Made by a program: the position numbers and the translations under genes
The notes under the pieces: model-generated
What the model saw: only the letters and a program-made list of their open reading frames with translations
Told to the model about the DNA's origin: nothing
Databases searched by the model: none
In this document: positions 8,838 through 16,079 of the stretch, piece by piece
How the letters are laid out: each line of letters begins with the position of its first letter
How positions within the stretch are numbered: the first letter of the stretch is position 1
Origin: an uncultured Barnesiella sp.
Lineage (GTDB): Bacteria > Bacteroidota > Bacteroidia > Bacteroidales > Barnesiellaceae
Assembly (NCBI GenBank): GCA_944320015.1
Contig: CALUFO010000004.1
Coordinates: 88,949-152,948, forward strand
Direction of reading: 5' to 3'
DNA length: 64,000 bases

Positions 8838-8888
8838 AAATCTTGTTTACCTTATCCCGGCGCTTGTGTGCCGGTGAAAATTTCACTA

Positions 8889-8920
8889 CAAAGTAATAGC
8901 GGAAAAATCGGCTCGGCAAT
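8889..8920 (-). promoter_or_regulatory. Candidate promoter for the TonB receptor
   Basis: On the minus strand, ATTG (8920-8917), 20 bases, then TTACTTTG (8896-8889). The -7 box departs from TAnnTTTG at one position. The start codon lies 51 bases further on. Confidence 0.4.
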
Positions 8921-8942
8921 ACTCAATAATAGTGATTTTTTT

Positions 8943-9737
8943 TTATAGGAAAAACAGCAAACTTATCGCCATGACGGCCATTCCGGTGATAACGCCTCCT
9001 ATACCGTAGTGATGATGCCCGTATTTTTCGGCTCCGGGCAGGAGCTCGTCAAAGGAGATGAAGACCATAATTCCCGATACGAAGGCCAGCAATATGGCGT
9101 GAATCATAGGTGTCCAGAAAGGCAACAGGAAGAGGACCCCGATGAGGGCGCCCACCGGCTCGGCCATACCCGAGAGTAGGGAATACCAAAAGGCTTTCTT
9201 GCGGCTGCCCGTCGCTTGGTAGATAGGCACCGATACGGCAATCCCCTCGGGGATATTGTGTATCGCGATAGCGATAACGATGGGAATCGCGATGTCGATG
9301 CTACCCAGCGCCGAGGCAAAGGTGGCGAGTCCCTCAGGAAAGTTGTGGATACTGATAGCCAGCGCCAGCAGTATGCCGGTGCGGTGCAGCCGTTGCCGCG
9401 AACTCATCTCTTCGACCCGGTGAATCTCGTGCGGGTTCTCGTCCTCGGGAATGAGAAAGTCTATCAAAGCGATAAACGACGTCCCGGCGAAAAAGGCCGC
9501 CAGCATATAGATGTTGGCCATGCGTGGGGAGAAATTCTCCCGGAGCATCTCGACGGCTTCGGGCATCAATTCCATAAACGAGATATAAACCATCACTCCG
9601 GCCGAGAATCCCAACGCCGCCGAGAGAAACTTGGTGTTGGTGCGTTTGGCAAAAAAGGCGATGAGACTGCCCACTCCGGTAGAGAGGCCGGCGATCATCG
9701 TGAGCAAGAAAGCTAAGAGTATAGAATCGATTTCCAT
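8943..9737 (-). CDS. zupT: ZIP-family divalent metal transporter
   Basis: 264 residues with about eight membrane helices. The two metal-site helices carry HNFPEG (helix 4) and HNIPEG (helix 5), as in ZupT of E. coli, which imports zinc and other divalent metals. A cytoplasmic loop between helices 3 and 4 is acidic and histidine-bearing (IPEDENPHEIHRVEE). Start at the ATG ending at 9737; the N-terminus MEIDSILLAFLLTMIAGLSTGVGS is typical. It is divergent from the ECF sigma operon and upstream of a TonB receptor gene. Confidence 0.9.
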   Translation of the reverse strand: MEIDSILLAFLLTMIAGLSTGVGSLIAFFAKRTNTKFLSAALGFSAGVMVYISFMELMPEAVEMLRENFSPRMANIYMLAAFFAGTSFIALIDFLIPEDENPHEIHRVEEMSSRQRLHRTGILLALAISIHNFPEGLATFASALGSIDIAIPIVIAIAIHNIPEGIAVSVPIYQATGSRKKAFWYSLLSGMAEPVGALIGVLFLLPFWTPMIHAILLAFVSGIMVFISFDELLPGAEKYGHHHYGIGGVITGMAVMAISLLFFL

Positions 9738-9949
9738 GTTTTCCGAAATTAAAAGAACCCGGGAGTCGAGCCGAGAAACGCTTTACTCCCTCTGTGGGGC
9801 ATCATCTGCCGGGTATGTTTCGTCGGTACAAAAATAATGGAATAATACATTGTCGAATGAATCGAATAATAAAAATAACAAAAAAGAATCAAATATGTTA
9901 GGAACAAACCGTTGGCTCTGTGTATCTTTATACCCCGAAAAACAAGATT

Positions 9950-10501
9950 ATGCAAGAATATAACGAAGATATTGTCATCGAGCAGCTGCAAAAACCGGCG
10001 ACGGTGCGACAGGCGTTCGCAAGGGTCGTGGAGCAGTATAGCCGACCGTTATATTGGCAGATTAGAAAAATGGTACTCTCGCACGACGATGCCAACGACC
10101 TGTTGCAAAATACCTTCTTGAAAGCGTGGGGAAGTATCGAATATTTCAGAGGCGATGCCAAATTGTCGACATGGCTCTATCGCATCGCCGTGAACGAGAC
10201 CTTGACTTTCCTTGCCAAAGAGCGAGAACGCCGTAATCTCACGGCCGACGCCGCCGACGATTTCCTTTTGTTGAATATAGAGAGCGAAGAGTTTTTCGAT
10301 GGCAATCGGGCGCAGAAACTTTTGCAAGAGGCAATTTTGCAACTCCCCGAGAAGCAGCGTCTTGTCTTCAATATGCGTTATTTCGACGAGATGAAGTACG
10401 AGGATATGTCGGAGATTCTGGGAACCTCGGTAGGAGCGTTGAAAGCCTCGTATCACCATGCGGCGAAAAAAATAGAAGAATATCTCGAAGAGAGGGTTTA
10501 A
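9950..10501 (+). CDS. RNA polymerase sigma factor, ECF subfamily
   Basis: 183 residues from the ATG at 9950. Region 2 includes DDANDLLQNTFLKAWGSIEYFRGDAKLSTWLYRIAVNE, and region 4 includes LPEKQRLVFNMRYFDEMKYEDMSEILGTSVGALKASYHHAAKKI. An earlier ATG at 9920 would add ten residues but overlaps the likely promoter region (tgtatctttata), so I prefer 9950. A GGAAC at 9901-9905 could be an ECF -35 element for autoregulation. It heads a three-gene operon with a one-helix protein and a Spy-like periplasmic protein. Confidence 0.9.
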   Translation: MQEYNEDIVIEQLQKPATVRQAFARVVEQYSRPLYWQIRKMVLSHDDANDLLQNTFLKAWGSIEYFRGDAKLSTWLYRIAVNETLTFLAKERERRNLTADAADDFLLLNIESEEFFDGNRAQKLLQEAILQLPEKQRLVFNMRYFDEMKYEDMSEILGTSVGALKASYHHAAKKIEEYLEERV

Positions 10502-10544
10502 ACCTTTTCGTTCTTTTTGAGTCTAACAAACAAAAGGTGTAGCT

Positions 10545-10913
10545 ATGGAAAAGAAGACCCCCATATTAGATGAGATCGGCCGGAAGCACGGTATGAAAGT
10601 ACCCGAAAACTATTTCGCCGATTTTGCCGGGAAAATGGCCGACAGCCTGCCCGAACGGGAAATCCAGTTGCCCGAGCAGCCTACCCTGTGGTTGCGGGTG
10701 AAGCCGTGGATCTATATGGCCGCCATGTTTGCCGGGATATGGCTCATGATGAAGATGTTCACCGGTATATTCTCGGTAGAGAAAGGCGAGACCCCCGATG
10801 TGGAAATGACGGCTTCGGCTGGCGAGGAGCGGTTGATAGAAGATGAGTGGATAGCTCATTATGTCGACGATTATACGGCTTATGAAATGTTGTACACCGA
10901 TGGTGATTATTAA
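10545..10913 (+). CDS. Small membrane protein, probable regulator of the adjacent ECF sigma factor
   Basis: 122 residues. The N-terminal part (PILDEIGRKHGMKVPENYFADFAGKMADSLPE) faces the cytoplasm. One hydrophobic helix spans about residues 55-75 (WIYMAAMFAGIWLMMKMFTGIF). An acidic C-terminal part ends in EDEWIAHYVDDYTAYEMLYTDGDY. The position right behind an ECF sigma gene and ahead of a Spy-like gene is the usual place for an anti-sigma-like membrane protein in Bacteroidota. I see no zinc-binding anti-sigma motif, so the role rests on context. The ribosome-binding site of the next gene (AAAGGAGGA) overlaps its stop codon. Confidence 0.7.
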   Translation: MEKKTPILDEIGRKHGMKVPENYFADFAGKMADSLPEREIQLPEQPTLWLRVKPWIYMAAMFAGIWLMMKMFTGIFSVEKGETPDVEMTASAGEERLIEDEWIAHYVDDYTAYEMLYTDGDY

Positions 10914-10929
10914 AGGAGGAACTGCGATT

Positions 10930-11421
10930 ATGAAAAAAGTGATTTTAGTGTGCTCGGTAATTATCTTGTTCGCTTGGCCGGTATCGCTCTCGGCTCAAAA
11001 TAAAAGCGCCGAATCGAAACAAGCCCGGAAGGAGAAATACGAGCAATTCTGCAAATTCCGTCATGATTTCATGATGGAGCAGATAGGCCTGTCTGAGCAG
11101 GAAGCCGAGCGGTTCTTTCCCCTGTATGAAGAGCTGGAAAGCAAAAAGTGGAAATTGGACAGGGAAGCGCGGTCGTTTGCGCGCAAGGTAGCCCGTTCGA
11201 CGACCACGGTTTCCGATACCGAATATCAGAAAGCCGCTGAGGCGCTCCTCGAAAAAGATGAGAAAATGGCTCAACTCGACCGGGAGTATTACAATAAGTT
11301 CAAGACATTCCTGTCGAGCGAGAAACTGTTCAAATACAAAAACGCCCAAATGCGTTTCCCGAGAGCCATGATGAAATGGCACGGCGGGAAAAACGGCCAG
11401 CATAAGGGACGTGGAAAATGA
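10930..11421 (+). CDS. Spy/CpxP-like periplasmic protein
   Basis: 163 residues with a clear signal peptide, MKKVILVCSVIILFAWPVSLSAQ. The mature part is highly charged and helical. It contains a segment related to LTxxQ proteins, MEQIGLSEQEAERFFPLYEELESKKWKLDREAR, and ends in a basic, glycine- and histidine-rich tail (MMKWHGGKNGQHKGRGK). Proteins of this kind are periplasmic chaperones or metal-stress sensors. The start at 10930 follows the strong AAAGGAGGA at 10912-10920; an upstream in-frame ATG at 10861 lies inside the previous gene and is rejected. It is the third gene of the ECF operon and a likely target or modulator of that stress response. Confidence 0.75.
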   Translation: MKKVILVCSVIILFAWPVSLSAQNKSAESKQARKEKYEQFCKFRHDFMMEQIGLSEQEAERFFPLYEELESKKWKLDREARSFARKVARSTTTVSDTEYQKAAEALLEKDEKMAQLDREYYNKFKTFLSSEKLFKYKNAQMRFPRAMMKWHGGKNGQHKGRGK

Positions 11422-11449
11422 ATGGAAACGAACGGGTGGATAAAATAAA

Positions 11450-11488
11450 AGAGAGAGACTTGCCAGCAGGTGAGTCTCTCTCTTTTTT
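11450..11488 (+). terminator. Rho-independent terminator of the ECF operon
   Basis: Stem AGAGAGAGACT / AGTCTCTCTCT (11450-11460 and 11473-11483) with a 12-base loop and then T5. An A-rich start makes it usable for the convergent peptidase gene as well. Confidence 0.85.
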
Positions 11489-11505
11489 AGGGTTTATCTG
11501 GAAGG

Positions 11506-13620
11506 TCAGTGAACAAGGACCTTTTCGGTATGGCTGCCGATGCGCAGAATATAGAGTCCGCTGTTCAGCCCCAATTCTTGCCACTCGATACTGCTACCCG
11601 GAATAATCTCGGTTGTGGCGTTGTAGCGGATAATACCGTCGGGAGTGGCAATTACGATGCGAGTCAGCCCCGAAGGAGAGGTGAACAAAATTCCGTCCCG
11701 ATGGAGCCGATAGGGCTTCTCGGCCGTTTCTACGGTTGCAATCGCACTGGGCGAAATAACCTCTTTGATACCGGCCAATGCGTCGATTTTCCCGTAACCG
11801 TAAACCGAGTTGGGGCAACTCCCCGTGTAACTGTCGGCCCGGGCTGTCTTTTTCAGAATTAGCTGAATGTCTTCGGGGGTCAACTCGTTATCCGCTTCGA
11901 GCCATGTGGCAATCACTCCGGCTACAAATGGCGAGGCCTGTGAGGTGCCTGTCATCTGTCCCCAAAAATAGGTCTTCCCGTCGATTGTCGCACTGGCTAC
12001 GGTGTTGGTGCTGCTCTCTTTGTAGTAGTCGGAGTAGGATGATACGGCGCTGAAAATCATACCACCGGGAGCTGTCACATCGGGTTTTACCCGTCCGTCG
12101 GGCGTAGGACCGCAACTCGAGGTGTAGTTGATTTTGTTCAGCGGGTAGTCGATGAGCATGGATTGTTTGTTGCCTGCGTAGTTGGTCCATACGTTTCGGG
12201 TGGTGTAGTTTCCTACCGATATGGTTCGTCGGCCTGTTCCCCCCAATTCACCGAGAGTATAGTCGGTATCGAAGTTTACATGAGTGCTTTTATTGTTGTT
12301 GGTGAATTGCCCACTGTTTTTATCGGTCCACAAGTCGATGTGTTGAGGGGTGCCCGTTACGCCCACTTGTATGTCGTAACCTTTCAAATTGAAATTGTTG
12401 AGGGCTATCCGATACATGCGTCTTGTGCCGTTCCACAGTTCGGTATAACAAGCGACCTCACCCCCTTCGGAATAGTTGTAATCGTCTGGGACAGAAAAGG
12501 TTTGGTCGGTGCCGTCGGCCGTGCAGTTCCATACGCTTTCACCTTGGGAATTGAGTAACGAAACCGTTACCGAAAAACCATCGGTTTGTCCCCAGACCTC
12601 GAAGGTGTTCGATTCGTAGCCGGTCGGTTTGAAGAAGGTCAGTATCGGTGTCGACTCGTCACTTAACTCCATGGAGGCATGCGCTTTGTTTTTAGCGTCG
12701 TTACCGATTGAGCCTACCAAGATTTTTCCCTTCCCCACGATGGCGTCGATGGCTTGGTCGAAAAGCGAGGTCCCGTCGTGTGGCCCGTACGAGGTGTTCA
12801 GACTGATGTTGACAACGGCCGGTTTGTTTATCGAGTCGGCATAGTTGAATATGTATTTGATTCCGTTCAATATGTCGGCATCCTCGAGAGTTGAGCCCAC
12901 CATGACCATATCGGCATCGTAGGCTACACCGTAGTAGGGATTCCGGTTGAGCGTCTCGGTAGCCGACGTGTTTATCGCCCCGAAGTATCCGCCACCGGCG
13001 ATGGCTGCTACGTGGGTGCCGTGGGTTTGCTCTTCGTTGTCGGTCCCTTCGGCGAGGATACTCTCTGCGTCTTGCAGGAATTTGTCGTCTATCTGGTTCC
13101 AAAACCGCACGATGCGTAGCGTATCATTTTCGGTTGCGCGGAATGCTGGGTGTGTTACGTCGAATCCCGAATCTACGAATCCCAATACAACGCCCTTCCC
13201 CGTGTAGGGGAGTGTGAGGGATTCCCCGTTATGTACTTCGGTAACGTGAGTCTCGGAGCGGGCTTGGTCCAGCGACAGGGTGGCTTTTTGGGATAGCTCG
13301 GCTTTTTCGACGAATTCTTGCTCCAATAACCGGGTCAAGTCGTTCTGCCCGATTTGCACGGTGAAGAATCCGCCTCCCAACGATACATACGATTGAGCGC
13401 CGAAGGCCAGCAAATCGTCGCCGGTCGTGGTGGGGTCGCATTGGAGCAAGATAGGCAAGAGGGAAACCTGCCGGTTCGTTTTCAACCGGGACTCTTGGGC
13501 CAACCGATCGAGTTGTTGACGTGAAAAGGCCGATAATTTTGTGTTACCGGCCTTGCTCGCCATGTTGCCGAACAGGAAAATCCCGCAGAGCAGCATGGCG
13601 CACAAAATGAGTTTTTTCAT
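11506..13620 (-). CDS. Secreted S8-family (subtilisin-like) serine peptidase
   Basis: 704 residues with a signal peptide. The catalytic triad is visible: Asp about 150 in GFVDSGFD, His about 200 in THGTHVAAIAGG, and Ser about 559 in GTSQASPF. A long insert between His and Ser probably forms a beta domain, as in C5a-peptidase-like or Bacteroides subtilases. The last 65 residues (from about 640) have the layout of a type A type IX secretion sorting domain, with IRYNATTEI, GLNSGLYILRIG and a basic end EKVLVH. Together with porQ elsewhere in the window this suggests export by type IX secretion. The gene upstream (13631-14632) ends 10 bases before its start, so the two form an operon. Confidence 0.85.
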   Translation of the reverse strand: MKKLILCAMLLCGIFLFGNMASKAGNTKLSAFSRQQLDRLAQESRLKTNRQVSLLPILLQCDPTTTGDDLLAFGAQSYVSLGGGFFTVQIGQNDLTRLLEQEFVEKAELSQKATLSLDQARSETHVTEVHNGESLTLPYTGKGVVLGFVDSGFDVTHPAFRATENDTLRIVRFWNQIDDKFLQDAESILAEGTDNEEQTHGTHVAAIAGGGYFGAINTSATETLNRNPYYGVAYDADMVMVGSTLEDADILNGIKYIFNYADSINKPAVVNISLNTSYGPHDGTSLFDQAIDAIVGKGKILVGSIGNDAKNKAHASMELSDESTPILTFFKPTGYESNTFEVWGQTDGFSVTVSLLNSQGESVWNCTADGTDQTFSVPDDYNYSEGGEVACYTELWNGTRRMYRIALNNFNLKGYDIQVGVTGTPQHIDLWTDKNSGQFTNNNKSTHVNFDTDYTLGELGGTGRRTISVGNYTTRNVWTNYAGNKQSMLIDYPLNKINYTSSCGPTPDGRVKPDVTAPGGMIFSAVSSYSDYYKESSTNTVASATIDGKTYFWGQMTGTSQASPFVAGVIATWLEADNELTPEDIQLILKKTARADSYTGSCPNSVYGYGKIDALAGIKEVISPSAIATVETAEKPYRLHRDGILFTSPSGLTRIVIATPDGIIRYNATTEIIPGSSIEWQELGLNSGLYILRIGSHTEKVLVH

Positions 13621-13630
13621 AAAGCCTTAT

Positions 13631-14632
13631 TTAGAGGGCACAAACTTTGAAAACAGCGGTACCTACCTTTACAAGATATATTTTGCCCGGAGCAAACGGG
13701 AAGGCATATTGTCCGTTGTCGGTCTCTCCGTTGCTGACCAGTTTGCCATCGGTTTCATAGATTGCTACCGGTTGAACGGTTGTGTCGTTTATCGAGAGAC
13801 CTTGGCGGGTAACCGTCAATTCCCATGCCGCATTTTTGCTGTTTTCGATTCCCGAAGAATATACGACAGCTATATCGTCGATGTAGAGGTAGTTGCCTTC
13901 GGCTACATCGAGCGGTTTTTCGGGTTGTTTGCTCAGGTAGTCCGATGCACACAGCACGATATTCATTTTTTCGGGAGTCTCGTCCGATACGTAATTGATT
14001 GTAATCTCTTTTTCTTCAAAGGCGTCGATGTCCTCGTCGATGGTGAGTTCACCCGAGCCGATAAGGGTTGCACCGGCATTCCCGGCTAAAATGGCGCTCA
14101 TCTCGTCGGTGTGCGAGGCTCCGTTTTTGTCGGTCGATTGGGCAGACCCTTTCCACAAATAAACTTTGATGTTTGCCGCATCGTCGATGTCGCTGGCCGG
14201 TGCATTGTAGTATTGGGCTTTGAAGGAGATCTTTTGGGGACGCGAGGTATATTCGATACCGCCATCTACACCCAAGTCGCCTGTGGCGGCTGAGTAGTAA
14301 GTGGTATTCACATAAATCCATGGAGTCCCCAGCGAGAGGATTCCGGGAATGGTATAACCTGTTTTGAGCCAACCACTATTGCTCCCGGCAAAGGTGTTCT
14401 CGATGATGGGGTAGGCATCGGTGTCGTCACCGCCTTTGGTTACAGTTCCGGCTTTCATGCTTGTAAATCCACCTATATTGACACACAAGGCGTGCCACCC
14501 GGTGGGCTGTACCTTTTGGTTACCGCTATCGCTTTCCCATGCACCGTTGAAATTGTCGCCCGAGAAACTTTCACCCCGCGCGGAGAATAAACATAACACA
14601 CAGCAGCTTAAAATAAGATAAAAATTCTTCAT
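13631..14632 (-). CDS. Exported beta-rich protein of unknown function (PCMD-like) with a sorting-type tail
   Basis: 333 residues with signal peptide MKNFYLILSCCVLCLFSARG. The mature N-terminal segment (NFNGAWESDSGNQKVQPTGWHALCVN) and the later YTSRPQKISFKAQYYNAP and NYLYIDDIAVVY segments resemble the putative carbohydrate-binding PCMD family of Bacteroidota lipoproteins, but no lipobox is present. The C-terminal 75 residues (AIYETDGKLVSNGET...GKIYLVKVGTAVFKV) have the layout of a type A sorting domain, like the downstream peptidase. It is the first gene of a two-gene unit with that peptidase and may bind a substrate or the cell surface. Confidence 0.65.
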   Translation of the reverse strand: MKNFYLILSCCVLCLFSARGESFSGDNFNGAWESDSGNQKVQPTGWHALCVNIGGFTSMKAGTVTKGGDDTDAYPIIENTFAGSNSGWLKTGYTIPGILSLGTPWIYVNTTYYSAATGDLGVDGGIEYTSRPQKISFKAQYYNAPASDIDDAANIKVYLWKGSAQSTDKNGASHTDEMSAILAGNAGATLIGSGELTIDEDIDAFEEKEITINYVSDETPEKMNIVLCASDYLSKQPEKPLDVAEGNYLYIDDIAVVYSSGIENSKNAAWELTVTRQGLSINDTTVQPVAIYETDGKLVSNGETDNGQYAFPFAPGKIYLVKVGTAVFKVCAL

Positions 14633-14760
14633 AATCCTATTTGTTTTAAATGAATTTATATATAATATTATATTTTTGCGGCTGCAAAGTAAATGAAAAA
14701 AAAGTGATATTTGGAAAGAGTAACAGGAAAATAGTAGTAAATTATTAATTATTAAGGTCT

Positions 14761-15834
14761 ATGAAAAAGAAATTTGTATGGATTTTTTGCATATTTATGT
14801 CACTTCTTGCATTGCCTTCTTGCGATGGGGATAGTCAACAAAACGAGGAGCCCGAAGTGCCGGGACCCGAAGGCGGGGAAGAAGACACCAATACCTATTG
14901 GGAGACAACCTATTCCGATTTGTCGAGTTATGTAGATAAGAATATCGATGAAATATGGGCTGCTGCCGGCGAAGCTACGAAAGATCAAGAGAATGGAGCC
15001 CTTTGTGTACAGGATCAAAAAGGAAACCGGTATAAGGCAACATTTAAATTGGAGGGGACGGTAATCTCTTCGATGGAGTTGGTCTTGACCGGTGAGTCGG
15101 AAAATAACGGAAATGCCGTGTGGGAATCGCTTGTAACCTCTTTCCGGGATTTCAAATTAGGATCATTCTTGGGAACGAAGTTCAAAAACTATACTACCGG
15201 TGAGGGTGGAATCAAACAGACTACCGAAGAGACCCTCCCATTGCTTACTTCGGAGGCTAATATGTTGATATATCCGATATTCGGTATCCAGAAGACGGTT
15301 TATTGCTGCCCCATTATGGATAAAGATAAGTTTAGGGTAGAGATTTGTCGCAATTATTTGCCGCTCGATTTCAGTACCTTAGGAAAGTATATCGGGGCGA
15401 ATATAGATGAGGTGCTGCAAGAATATTATGCCATAGGAAATAAGATTTTGTTTGGAACCGCCATGTCCTATCTTTATTTCGATAGTGCGGTCGATGTGAA
15501 AGGTAACAGCTATACGGTTAACTTCGATTCGGACAAAACATTGGTGACGATTCTTGAGATCTCGGCATACGTTCCGGAGGACGACCAAACGATTACCCGT
15601 TGGAAAGATATGCTGCAAAACTATACCGACTATAATTTGGGAACCCTTAGTGAAATATATGTTTCCGATGCGTTTGGCGACAAGGTTCAGGATTTGGAAA
15701 ATGCCCAAGCCGCATTTGACCTCTATGAGGTTAATGGACGTAATAATGGTATTATTGCTCGTTTTGAAACAGAATACGGTTATAATACTCTTATTTTGAA
15801 TAAAGATTTTTGCTATGTCCTTGTCAGAAAATGA
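14761..15834 (+). CDS. Lipoprotein with two related domains, function unknown
   Basis: 357 residues. The signal peptide ends in the lipobox LPSC with Cys21. An acidic, proline-rich linker (about 22-45) leads to two similar halves. Residues about 50-145 contain SSYVDKNIDEIW and DQKGNRYKATF. Residues about 203-305 contain GKYIGANIDEVL and DVKGNSYTVNF. Both halves continue with a strand-rich part and an aromatic WxxL/M segment. The fold may be a repeated alpha-beta domain displayed on the cell surface. No family is recognised. The gene is divergent from the exported-protein/peptidase pair and followed by a strong terminator. Confidence 0.75.
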   Translation: MKKKFVWIFCIFMSLLALPSCDGDSQQNEEPEVPGPEGGEEDTNTYWETTYSDLSSYVDKNIDEIWAAAGEATKDQENGALCVQDQKGNRYKATFKLEGTVISSMELVLTGESENNGNAVWESLVTSFRDFKLGSFLGTKFKNYTTGEGGIKQTTEETLPLLTSEANMLIYPIFGIQKTVYCCPIMDKDKFRVEICRNYLPLDFSTLGKYIGANIDEVLQEYYAIGNKILFGTAMSYLYFDSAVDVKGNSYTVNFDSDKTLVTILEISAYVPEDDQTITRWKDMLQNYTDYNLGTLSEIYVSDAFGDKVQDLENAQAAFDLYEVNGRNNGIIARFETEYGYNTLILNKDFCYVLVRK

Positions 15835-15868
15835 TACGTTAGAATAGCGTTTATAAAAATACCGAAAA

Positions 15869-15908
15869 AAACGAAGCGTAGGAGACTCCTCCTACGCTTC
15901 GTTTTTTT
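15869..15908 (+). terminator. Rho-independent terminator
   Basis: A 16-bp perfect stem, AAACGAAGCGTAGGAG with its complement, a 4-base loop (actc) and T7. It is among the strongest hairpins in the window. Confidence 0.92.
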
Positions 15909-15920
15909 GTTTTTAAAGTA

Positions 15921-15943
15921 GTTTTAAGACTATTGCTTAAAAC
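15921..15943. promoter_or_regulatory. Inverted repeat upstream of the susC-like gene
   Basis: GTTTTAAG and CTTAAAAC face each other across 7 bases, 137 bases before the susC-like start. It could be an operator or a small RNA hairpin. No regulator gene is next to it. A second small stem, AAGGAG-gcta-CTCCTT, lies near 16010-16026. Confidence 0.35.
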
Positions 15944-16079
15944 GTTTCGGAAGGCAAACAAAAGAGTATAGGCATTGTTCTATCAGGTACAGACGGTGCA
16001 AACGCTTGTAGAAGGAGGCTACTCCTTTGGCTCGGTGGGGGTAAGTCGTCTATGAGTTTAATTATCAAAAGTATCTGAT

